Part shown: one piece after another, positions 45,042-55,639 of the stretch | How positions within the stretch are numbered: the stretch's first letter is position 1 | Layout: each line of letters opens with the position of its first letter | Source: Liquidambar formosana | Taxonomy: Eukaryota; Streptophyta; Magnoliopsida; Saxifragales; Altingiaceae | Length of the DNA stretch: 64,000 nt | Direction of reading: 5' to 3' | Assembly (NCBI GenBank): GCA_039720395.1 | Contig: CM077833.1 | Location: forward strand, 11,903,133 to 11,967,132 | Position numbers and translations under genes: made by a program | Notes under the pieces: model-generated | What the model saw: only the letters and a program-made list of their open reading frames with translations | Told to the model about the DNA's origin: nothing | Database searches by the model: none

Positions 45042-46950
45042 GTTTAAACTCCTTCGATTTTTTACTTGGTTCGATTGATTGAACCGTTTTTTATTGTGAG
45101 GGAATCGAAGAGATGCACAGACAGAAGATAGGTGGTGGGTTTTGGTTCTAACTGGACACTGGGTACTGGTATATTCTGGTAAGAACTCCTTGTCTATATT
45201 CTGGGTTTTGGTTCTAATTGGTGTTTATGTGTCATCTAATATTCTAATCCCAAATTGACTGGTACCCACAAAAATAAAAATAAAAAGTAAGGCAAAAAAC
45301 GGAAAAGGAAAATTGAAAGTCACGCATGCCACCAGCCAGTCTTGTTTGATACTCTCACCGACTAGTCCATCGATGTGTGTACTCAGGGAAAAGGCTAGGA
45401 CAACATTATTGGTGCTGTGATGTTGGTGGTGGTTGTACTAACTAAAAGTTACAAAAAATAAAAATAAAAATAAAAAATACAGAAAGGGTATTATTGGTCC
45501 GGAGAAAACAATTCCAGTTCAAAACAAATGATTAATAATTTCTTAGTATATGGCTATTAACTTAGCTATGAATGACTAGTAACTAAAATTATTTTCTCAA
45601 AACTAAACCAATTTGTAATTCGCCTAGAAATCCACTACAGTGTTAAATACTAATGTAAAAAGGATTATTAAAGATTTGTTCAGACGTCCAATTCAACATT
45701 AAAAAATTTAAGAAATTTTATGTAATATTAAAAACGCAATCTATCATTTTAAATTGATAAATTCAAAATATAATGATTATCATCACGAATAAGTGCAAAT
45801 TCCAAAAATAATGGCATTTCATAAACTTCTTAAACTTGATTCTATAACATCAACCATAGTAATAACTCAAATTTTTTAAAATTTTATAATTCATGGTGAT
45901 GAATTTTTTTTTTTAATACTACGTAAAATTTTTTAAATTATTTAATTTCGAATTGAGCAACCAAACAGCCCCTAAGAAAAATGAAATAGAGAAATAGAGA
46001 TTGGCTCTTATGTAAATTGAGAGAACCCGTGAGAGAGCTGAGGAGAGATAGCCAGAAAAGAGAATATGCCAATGGAGACCATGGACCACAACATATAAAG
46101 TTCACCTTGTGGCTTGTGCACTGGGTTGGGATATTAAAAATTGGGTTTGGGGATAGGGAAAATTGAACCGGAACTTTGTACATGCATAATAATTCTCCTT
46201 GAGTCAATACCATTAATGCTTATGCAAGTTTCCGATCGAGGCTTGTTATCATCACAGCTTACGCCATCGACGGAGAAAACGAGGTCTTCTTCCCCTCTTG
46301 TTAATTCGTCTCTCTACCTTCTTTATGTCAGCCCCGTTCTAACAGCCATGGTTCATTACTGCACGGTTCATGACTGCATGTAATGCACCTATTTTATGTA
46401 TAGCCATTTATTTTATTGTTTGGTGATTAATTTAATTTAGAATTAGGGACATGTTAGTGAATTTCTTTTTTTGAAAATAACATGGGTTATTAAAAAAATA
46501 AATAAATCAATAAATATCCTAAAACATGGTTGCGTGATATTAGTTAGTAACATCGGTTGGTCATAGTCATATTTTTCTTCTTTCACATGATTATCAAAGA
46601 AAGTAGATGTCTCTTTACTTATATTGCTTAGCAAGAGAACATAGAACCATTCGGTCCATTCTCAAAGTTGGATACTTGGATGTATACATTATTATATATA
46701 TAGCTTGGACACATATGAGTGATAATGCCAGCTTGTATGGTTATATGGGTTATATAAAGGGAGGTGATATTGCCAGAGAGCTAAAGTTTGTTTCCACGCT
46801 CTTTTATAGTACATTGACTATTTTGCCCTCACAAAGTCAAAAGGAAAAGGCTCTCTGTAAATCTGCCAAACTGTTCCCATACACTCCTGCACATTTTAAA
46901 ACCCCTCTATCTCATGCTAACCCAAGCGGAAAAATGGTGAAACCTTACTG
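45042..46950. other. Upstream region of the UGT gene and AT-rich intergenic DNA
   Basis: On the minus strand a TATA-like AATATACC lies near 45170, with a C/A-rich stretch (CCCACCACCTATC) before the ATG. A phrase GGGTTTTGGTTCTAA is repeated at about 45137 and 45201. CAACCAAACAGCCCCTAAG near 45958 looks like one end of a small inverted-repeat transposon, but I found no partner. No other gene is supported. Confidence 0.45.
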
Positions 46951-47558
46951 TGTGGAAATATTCTCGAACCGAAGACCCAACTCGGGCTAAGGAGCTCAAA
47001 TTGGGACTATTGATACGTGGCTACTGATAGCTCAATCAAATCCCTTGCAAGGCCCATAATCACCCAGCATCGAGACCTTATATTCAGCTCAGGACACCCA
47101 ACGTATGATTTACACTACAGTCCAAATTGCTACTACAGTCCAAGACTCTGAATACAGCTGCCATCCCTGACATAGCGGTTACAAGAAACCATAGTTATCT
47201 GCTTAACCATGATCAGTAAAACATGGTCAGACGGTTATTGGCAAACCTATGGTCAGATCTGACCTAACCAAAGCAGTTACCTGACCTCACATGGTTAGTC
47301 CGTACAGGTGGGTATAAGTAGAATACGATGCAGCCAAATAAGGTAAGCTACAGTACCTTAATCCTCTGAGATTCATCTTCTTCCTTTCTTTTACCTTCAT
47401 AAACAGTTTCTGACCTTAAGCTTTGGGGAGGGTTTGGCCAAAACCCACCTTGGCCTACCCTCTGATATTGTTTCTTAGCTTGTGAATTCAGGTCCACTCG
47501 TGAGATTTAGCTCTTCCATCATCAGTAGTCTTCGGGGCTCAAACTTAGACCCTGCACA
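46951..47558 (+). repeat. 5' LTR of a second gypsy family
   Basis: It ends CCCTGCACA directly before a primer-site-like sequence. It has a TATA-like GGTATAAGTAG at 47311 and a leader. The left end is uncertain; the words CTCGGGCTAAG and TTGATACGTGGC are usual in Tat-type LTRs. No matching 3' LTR is present. Confidence 0.55.
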
Positions 47559-47582
47559 ATTTAGCGCCAGTCTGTGAGAACC
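47559..47582 (+). other. Primer-site-like sequence
   Basis: TTTAGCGCCAGTCTGTGAGAA is close to the TTTGGCGCCGTCTGTGGGAA type seen after plant gypsy LTRs. It has changes, as expected of an old copy. Confidence 0.55.
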
Positions 47583-50484
47583 ATTGCGATTAGATGGTCA
47601 CTCCACCTCCGTCCACCTACGGGTGGACTAGATCTGGAGCAAATTCACTCGTGTAGACCAACCACCATAGGGGATGCTGGGAAGCGTGTAGAAACCCAAC
47701 CTCCACTGACAATCCCTCTTTTACAGCCAGCGACAAGCAATTAACCTCCTTTGGTTTAGCAGCATCAAATCTCACCAGAGATGACTACTGTCCTCTATTC
47801 TCTAGATGATTAGCCAGCCTTGAAAGCAGCATTTGACAAGGCTACAATAAACAACCCCAACCCAATAGCGGTGGTGGAACTGATAGCCACTATACAGTCA
47901 GAGATTCAGATAGCACAGCTCACCAAATTGACGGCGGAACTAGAACTACCACCGCCATCTCCAACGGACCTTTGCTCGCCGCAATGCCAATGTTCCCATC
48001 AAGGCAGCCAGCCTAAACCAGCCCACTTCATCGTACCCACCATCAAGAAAGCTCGTTTAGACATGGAGCCTCGTACCACCACCATCGCAGTGGGTGCGAT
48101 GACAGGTAATGCTCACCTGGTCCAGAATATGTGCACTTAGGGAGGGGAGATAGGCAGTACAATGAGTTGGTGCAAAAATCCCCTAAACATAGTTCTAGAC
48201 GTTTAGATCACTCCCGAAGATGGAGCGAGGACCATCATAGATCTCATGCTCGAGTTCGTTCTGAGGATGAAACACACAGAGACGAGAGGCAAAGTCTTAG
48301 ATCTCGGTCTCTTGAAAGGAGAAGGGAAAAGAGTTCTGGGGGAACTAGCAGAAAACACCCTTGATCTCCCAAGCACGAGGAGAACGAGGAAGAAGATTCT
48401 AAGAGGCGTCGAGATAACCATGGGAAAATGGGAGATAAGCCTAGAAGCTCCATAGTGGTTCGAAATCCATTCATAAGGTGGATTCAATGAGTTCAAATCC
48501 CACGAGGGTACTCCGAAATAACCTTTACTCTTTACTCTCTTTCAATAGATCTAGATCATCATTTAAATTACTACTTGCAACACATATCGTTATATTCTGG
48601 GAATGAGGGTTTTCTTTACAAAATTTTCTCTATGAGTCTGGGGAATGTGGCTCTTAAGTGGTGGGCCAAGATTCCAGATGAGTCTATTGACAGCTGGCAA
48701 GAGCTGAGTAAACTATTTAAGAGGAGATTTATCACTAGTTGTAAGTTCCCAAGGACAATATAGAACTTCTACGAGCTGAAACAAAAAGATGGGAAGGTCT
48801 TCGGGAATATTCTCAAAGATTTTGGGAGGTTTACAATGAGATCGATGATCCAATCGAAAAGAATGCCATGGATTTGTTTTGCCTCTGGCTAAGGAAGCCA
48901 TCACCCCTATTTAAGGAACTGACAATTAATCCCCTTAGAAACCTAGCTACGTTGCTCTCTACCGTGTCCAATTACTCGAAGTTGGATGACTTTTATAACC
49001 CAAAACCCACCCAAACCAATGAAAAAGATGATAAGAAAAAAGACCCCAAACCTCAAAGGGACATTCCCCGAGGAGAGAAATCTAAACAGTCTTCTAACCC
49101 AAATCGAGCCATCTTCACAGTATTCATTCTCCCCATCTACAAGTTGATGAAAGTAGTGGAAGAGAAAGACTTCTTCGAGAGACCTAGACCTATGGCTGGA
49201 GACCCCGAGAAAAGGAACAGAAAGTTATTTTGCAGTTACCACAAAGACCACGGCCAAAAAACAGAAGATTGTAGAATCCTGAAAAACAATCTCAATGCTT
49301 AGGCCAAGGATGGTAAACTGAATGAATTCATTGCCTGAGGTGAAAAGGGGCAGCTATCTAAGCATAAGAAGCCTGAGAACAGGGCTCTTCAATCCATACA
49401 GCCAAAGATTCTGGGAAGAATTAATGTAATCACAGAGGGATATGAGGAAACTGCACTGACAGCCAGTCAGCTCAAAGCTTAGTATAAAGTGGCTTGCCAA
49501 AATGCCGAGGTCAGTGATGTTGGGAGCAAGCCGATGCTACTTCCCCATGAGGAAGGAGAGTTTGGGGAAAAGCTTCTGTTCTTTGGAGACACTGAATCTG
49601 ATAGGACAGTGCGATGCCCCCATAACGATGCTTTAGTAGTACGCATGCTCATTGGGAACTACAATGTGGGAAAGGTCTATATGGACAATAGGGCATCGAT
49701 GAACGTGATGTTCCAGAAGTTGTTTGGGTAGCTTGGACTGAAAAAATCTGACCTCAAACCCTACGACGTTAATCTTAAAGCTTTCAATAGGAACATGACC
49801 TTTCCACTGGGTTAGATTACTCTCTCAATTCGAGCAGGGCTAGTTCAGTCTATAGAAACTTTTGTGGTCATTCAGGAGAAGTCAGCGTACAACGTAATCT
49901 TTAGGCGACCTTGGATCCACGCCATCAAAGTGGTTCCATCCTCTTACCATTAGTCCATCAGGTTCCCGAGTCCAGAGGGCATCATGGAGATAAAAGGAAG
50001 TCAAGCAGCGGCTTGAGAATGTTTCTTGGCAGAATATGCAGGCCACCAGACCTCCTTGGAAGATAGGCTCAAGTCTAAAATTCTACGCCTCCTTAGCTCT
50101 AGGGCTGATAAGACAAAAAGCCCGAAGCAGACGTTAGAGCAAAAGAAGGAAGCCAAAGTTGATCAAAACCCCTTATAGCAACGAAAAGGGGAGTAGCCTG
50201 GGGTCGAAGAAACTGCTCTGGAGCCTGAAGACTAAACTGGGGTAGAATTAGTAAAAAAAGTAATTAATCCTGAAAATCCAGAGAAGTTCTTTTGGATCGG
50301 GAAGTCATTCAATGAGGCCAACGTTGCAGAACTGTTTCAGTTTCTAAAGGATAATGTTGATGTATTTGCTTGGTCACCTCACGAGATGCCTGGGATCGAC
50401 CCCAAGATTATTATGCACAACTGTAGGTTAACCTAAACTACAAGCCTGTAATTCAGAAACAATGAACTATCTGATGATCAAGCT
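47583..50484 (+). pseudogene. gag-pro and pol start of a decayed gypsy element
   Basis: Pieces in order: gag N-terminus (47820-48140), gag core with VALKWWAKIPDESIDSW (about 48650), a zinc knuckle CSYHKDHGQKTEDC (about 49240), a protease trace with DNRASMNVMF (about 49690) and RPWIHAIKVVPS (about 49920), then the pol start with FAWSPHEMPGIDPKI (about 50380). Many stops. It ends at 50484, where an LTR begins. It is related to the Tat group but distinct from B and C. Confidence 0.82.
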
Positions 50485-51194
50485 TGTCACACCCCATTTT
50501 TGCACCACCTTACTAGGGCTCATCATTTCATGCATGTTTTTGTTTTGTTTTTGAGTCTAGTCACTTGTATTAGTTTTCTAGAGTCACAAGGACAATGGAT
50601 ATGAATTTTGGTTCAATTCGGAGTTGATCTTGAGGATAATAAGAGCTTTTGTGACTTGAGGGGCATAATCGTCTTTTAAGTCCCAAAATTTTCATTTGAC
50701 CTTCAAATGATCTCTAAATTGTCAATTGGAATTCATATAGATGCATAGGAGGTATTTCTAGTTTCAATTTGGTGAATCAATGGCTCGGGATTAAAATGGC
50801 TTGATGTAGTTCAAGTTGGTTAATTGACCCTTCTTTAGGTTAACTCTAATTGACTCACAATTACCAATCAAATATTTTCAAATTGACTTTAATTAGTCAT
50901 CATTTTATCCCTAAAAGTGATTTTATAAAGTTTAATTTTGATATGGAAAGTATTTGGTTTGATCCTATGTGCATGCATAGCTTAGCAAAGGTAGAACATA
51001 GCGGTTAACCGCCTTTGTTAAACCTAACCATGCCCCTATGGTTAGTGGTTTTCACCCCAAAATGTTCAAAAATGTATTCCTCATCGAAACACGATCGTTT
51101 TGGCTTTTGTTTCATCAAAATCGAACTTAATTTGCCCCTTGAAACACTTCTAGAAGGATTAGGAATCAAATAGGCAAAATTCTAGAGTGGGCTT

Positions 51195-51268
51195 GGGTGA
51201 CCACCCAACCCCGGACGGCTAGTCGCCTGGGCCCAGGTGGCTAGCCGCCCAAGCCCTGGTGGTCACCC
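51195..51268. repeat. GC-rich palindrome in LTR1
   Basis: The arms GGGTGACCACC and GGTGGTCACCC with inner GGCGGCTAGCCGCC-like words sit about 200 bases upstream of TATA. Confidence 0.85.
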
Positions 51269-51469
51269 GAGACCACTTTCCTATTTTCACTATACTTCCT
51301 TGCTGAAGCGGACTTCTTCCTATTTTTACGTATTTGGGCTCTTTTGGACGAGTTTCCTTCTAATTTTTGGTAACTTCTAAGTTACTTAAGCCCCAAGGGG
51401 GTCTCTAATAGCCCTTGGATTAATTCTTAGGGTTTTAATCCTAGCCATTGGTTAATCCTTAGTGAACTC

Positions 51470-51477
51470 TATAAATA
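51470..51477 (+). promoter_or_regulatory. TATA box of LTR1
   Basis: TATAAATA followed by CCCCC, as in LTR A. Confidence 0.65.
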
Positions 51478-52414
51478 CCCCCTATGCTTCAGCACAAGGG
51501 GAGCCACTTTATGCATTAAAACTTAAGTGTTTGAGAGGGAGAAACTTGAAGGAGAGCTAGAGGACTTGCTGTAGCCTTGGAGAACATTGATTCAAGTCAT
51601 CTACAAGTCAAGAAGAGAGTCTCTACAGCAGCAAGGAAGTTTCTTCTTAAGGTAACCTCACTCCTTATTCATGCTGAATATAGGTTTTCTTATAGAATAG
51701 GCTTTGTCACACCCCATTTTTGCCACCTTAGCTAGGGTTTGTCATTTCATGTGTCATTTTGTTTCCTTTTTGAATCTAATCTTTTGCATTGAGTTTGTAG
51801 GGTCCTAAGGATGATGTGTATGAATTTTGGTTCGGTTTGGAGTTGATCTTAAGGGCTAATAAGAACTTTTGTGACTTGAGGGGCATAATCGTCATTTAAG
51901 CCACAAACTTTCCATTTGATCTTGAAATGATCTCCAAGTTGCCAATTGTAGTTCATATGGTTGCATTTGAGATATTTATGGGTTCAATTTGATGAATTGA
52001 TGGTTCGGGATTAGAATGGCTCAATAAGGCTCAGTTTGGTTAAGAGACCTATTTCGGGTTAGCCCGAATTGGTTCATGACTTTCACTCTATGACTACTCA
52101 TTTAACCTTGATTAGTCTTAATTTCATCCCCAAATGTGTTTAGGGAGGTTGAAGTTCGAATTAGAAAGCATTCGGTGCGACCCTATGTGCATACCTAAGC
52201 TAAGCGATGGTGAGGCATAGCGGTTAACCACCTTTGTAGGACCCAACCATGCAGCCATGGCTAGGGTTTCTTGCCCTTAAGTGACTCAAATTACATTCCC
52301 CTTCGAAACACGGTCGTTTTGGCTTTCGTTTCGTCAAAATCGCAGTTAATTTGAGTCCGGAAACACATTTGGAAGTCGAATGGGTCAAAATAGGGCATAA
52401 GCTGACAGGGCCTC

Positions 52415-52459
52415 GGGTGACCACCAGGCTACTAGCCACCCAACCCCAGGTGGTCACCC
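52415..52459. repeat. Short GC-rich palindrome in LTR2
   Basis: GGGTGACCACC ... GGTGGTCACCC with a shortened centre (45 bp). It keeps the exact outer arms. Confidence 0.8.
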
Positions 52460-52649
52460 GAGCCACTTTCCTTTTTTGAGTCTTGACGTGGCTCCCTCCC
52501 TATTTTCTCCGATTTGCTCGCTTCCAGCCGCCATTTAACCCTAATTTCAGACCTATTTGACCTACTTGAGCCCCAAGGGAACCTCTAAGAGCCCTTGGAT
52601 CAATACCTAGGGTTTTAATCCCAACCATTGAGGGTTTTCCCTCAAACCC

Positions 52650-52657
52650 TATAAATA
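52650..52657 (+). promoter_or_regulatory. TATA box of LTR2
   Basis: TATAAATA followed by CTCCC, in the same relative place as in the other LTRs. Confidence 0.65.
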
Positions 52658-54843
52658 CTCCCTTATACTTCAGCAATAGGGGAGGCAAATTTCTGAAGTG
52701 GGAGGCACATTGGAGGCTATGGCAAGCCATCCTTAGGGTAGTTTAACCTAAACTTTGAGTAAGAAAGTGAGAGAGAAAGCTTGAAGGAGGGCTGGAGTTG
52801 GGCTTGAAGGCTTGAAGGAAGGAATTCCCAGCAGTGCATAAGAGGAGGAGGACTCTCTACAGCAGCCACCATAGGTATACCTCTCCCCCTTTCTCTCTTT
52901 CATTCAAACTAGGGTTTTGCATAGAATAGCATTATTTCATGTTCAAGCTTATGTTTTTATCATGTGTTGATGTTTCTAATGCTTAGAATACATGATTAGA
53001 ATAATGTTTGTGGCTGGATTTGCATGATATAATGTTATTCCATGTGACTTTATGAGTAGGTGTGTTTTTAGGGTTTCTAGAGTCTTTTCTAGGGTTTTCT
53101 GCATAGGATAGCATTATTTCATGTTCAAGCTTATGTTTTTATCATGTGTTGATGCTTCTAATGCTTAGAATACATGATTAGAATAATGTTTGTGGCTAGA
53201 TTTGCATGATATAATGTTATTCCATGTGATTTTATGTGTAGTTGTGTTTTTAGGGTTTCTAGAGTTTGTTCTAGGGTTTTGCATTGAATAGCTATGATTT
53301 CATGCTAAAGCATATGTTTTTATCATGTCTTGCTACTTCTATGAGTTAGTATGCATGATTAGGATGATGTTTATGGGCTGTTTAGCATGCTAGGGTATTA
53401 TTCTATGTGATTTACTGCATAGTTGAGATTCTAGGATTTCTCTTGTGCTGAAATTGAGTTTATGCTTAGAATAGCATTATTTCATGTGAAAGCCTATGCC
53501 TTTATCATGTGTAGATCATTCTATTGGTTAATATGCATGGATTGAATGCTGTTCATATTCTGTTTTGCATGGTTTAGAGTGATTTCATGGGATTTTATGC
53601 ACTAGTGCGATTCTAGGGTTTCATTCATCCTTGTTTTAGGAAAGTTGCATATAGCATGATAGCTTAGGGTTCTTCTTTAGTTTTTCTTCATAGTTGCTGC
53701 ATATGTGTTCCATATTAGGTAACTATGATATTTTTAGCACTCATATAGTTGATTTTAGGGTTTTTTGCATGTCATTGCATGTAGGGTTGAATTAGGGTTT
53801 TAGTTAGCTTATGATTCATGTTGTTTACATGATTTATGGTTGATTTTAAGCTCTATTTCAATTCTGTCCAGATCTGTTTAATGGCTTTAATCATGAGTTT
53901 TGAGCATGTGTTAGCCTATGTTTAAGCATAATAATTGCTTGATTGGAACCTAGCTTGGTTGGTGGGTATTTTTGGTATGTTTTGCATGCAAATTGTAGGT
54001 GCTTGACAGGTACAACAGGTGCAACTACCCCACCAATGTGGGGTGGTTATTTTGACAGGTTGCTTTTGCTTAAAGGTAAGTAGGGTATGAGGGTGCCCCA
54101 ATTCACCCTTCTTTCCTTTCTTTGAAACTTTCCCTTTCTCCCCCCTAGGGTTGTTTCCTAATAGGGGAACATGGCAATCCTTATAGTTTCCTTTCGTAAC
54201 AAATGCCTTTTAAATCAAAGTTTCTATCTTTATGAAATTCCATATTTACTAAAGATCTTTTGAGAATCATTTATTTTTGAAACTTACCATATTTCTTATG
54301 AAAGGAAACTTAGGGTTTACCATAGGCCTCTATTAGGTTATAACCCTATTCCCTTTCGAACTACGTGGACTTTGATCCATGTATTTCCATACATGGTACG
54401 TAGGCGCTCTTCGTGAGGTTCAAGTCCGCCCTAGGATACTAAGTATCCTAGGTTTTCTCCCCCCTCTTTCTTTTTTCTGTTTTTTCTTTGATTTACTTGA
54501 TTATATAGATGAATGAATGGATGATATGCATGCTATCTTGTGATGATAATTGTCGATTTGTGTATGATTAAGACTTTGATTTAGCCCAATTAAATTAAGA
54601 GACCATTTAGGGTGATATGGGTGCCTATAGGCTTTGCCTAGAACCTTCCCATATCGTAACTTAGCCTCCGAATCCACAATCTTTGGTTTCCAAAAGATCT
54701 TTCGCCTTACATTTTTAAACATGGAGTCAATCTTTTGTTTTCCTAAAACAAAACTGTTTTTTAGGGTTTTCCTTGTTTCCTTTAAAAAATAAGGTGGCGA
54801 CTCCTTTCCGTTTTCTCATGTGGGCCGCTTTCCGGGGTCCACA

Positions 54844-54893
54844 AACTGGCGACTTTTAAATCCTTGTGGGCCGCTACTTTTTTAGGGTTCACA
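54844..54893 (+). repeat. Chimeric junction: primer-site start fused to an LTR end
   Basis: After LTR2 the bases AACTGGCGACT look like the start of a primer site. They run into TTTAAATCCTTGTGG and end as another LTR terminus (AGGGTTCACA). The joint is at GGCGACT, a word shared by primer site and LTR 3' region. Confidence 0.7.
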
Positions 54894-54895
54894 GC

Positions 54896-54914
54896 TTGGT
54901 GGCTCCACTGGGGA
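54896..54914 (+). other. Primer binding site of copy C
   Basis: TTGGTGGCTCCACTGGGGA, two bases after the LTR end, matches B and E. Confidence 0.75.
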
Positions 54915-55639
54915 TTTGTGGGCTAGACTCTATACAATTTGATTCGGCTAAGTTAATTTCTTTTGTTTAATTAAAATCAATCACATTGCATTCGCTTGAT
55001 TGTGTGCTTTCATTTATTGCATTGTGTGCGCAAACTCTTGCATGTTAGGATCGATGTCCCTTGCCACTGACGGGCCTAGCCTCAACCTTGGTTTTCCTGA
55101 TTCCATGTGTTGGGGCGGAAGCTCTCAACCTCTCTTGCCAAGTACCCTTGGGCTTGCCCTTGGGTATATTAAATGAGTTAATCACGTACTGCTGGACCCA
55201 CGCGGCGTTCCTGATGCCACATGTGGTTAGGTATAAAGATTGCTCAAGCAAGTGAAGGACCCCAGCCTACCCTTATCATTAGTCCATATAGACAGACTTG
55301 TAGGGCACTATGGTTTTACCCTTATGCACCCACATTGTTTGTAATGATATCATAACCGTGTTTGTGATGTGCTTAATGGAAAATTAATAGAGAACCTTTG
55401 CACCCTATATCCTTAATACATACCTTTTGCCCATGACCCTTGCAAAGGTGATTGAATTAAAAAGGACTAATTGAGTATATATGGTGTGAAGTCATTGAGA
55501 CAAATATGGAAGCCTAGGACATACCCTTAGGATGAGAGACTGATTGTTCCCTTTCATAGAGGAGTGAGAGGACGTACTGGCTTGGATCCGCGACCAACAA
55601 GGGCGCTTAATGAAGATTGATCTTACCAACCAGTCAGAT
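54915..55639 (+). other. Leader of copy C
   Basis: Non-coding. The stretch 54990-55260 is almost identical to the B leader, including CCACATGTGG and the repeated CCCTTGGG word. The remainder has no gene. Confidence 0.7.

Larger units (their letters stand above)
50485..51704 (+). repeat. Left part of an LTR of copy C (LTR1)
   Basis: It starts TGTCACACCCC and follows the B LTR. It carries a GC-rich palindrome (51195-51268) and TATAAATA (51470-51477). It breaks off at AATAGGCTT, where another LTR starts. Confidence 0.82.
51705..54843 (+). repeat. Full-length related LTR (LTR2, 3139 bp)
   Basis: It starts TGTCACACCCC and ends GGGGTCCACA. It has a short GC-rich palindrome (52415-52459), TATAAATA (52650-52657), internal near-duplicate stretches (about 52910-53290) and the conserved hairpin block (54360-54406). 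It is more like the LTR of E than that of B. No matching 5-bp duplication flanks it. Confidence 0.85.

Noticed and set aside
45938..45980. Possible MITE end CAACCAAACAGCCCCTAAG
   Set aside because: I found no inverted partner or target duplication, so the element cannot be delimited.
46607..46990. Open frame of 127 codons upstream of the second gypsy LTR
   Set aside because: It starts in AT-rich intergenic DNA, runs into LTR sequence and has no recognisable domain.
47820..48140. Independent host gene in the 106-codon frame
   Set aside because: It lies directly after a gypsy LTR and primer site and is followed by gag core and zinc knuckle, so it is gag.
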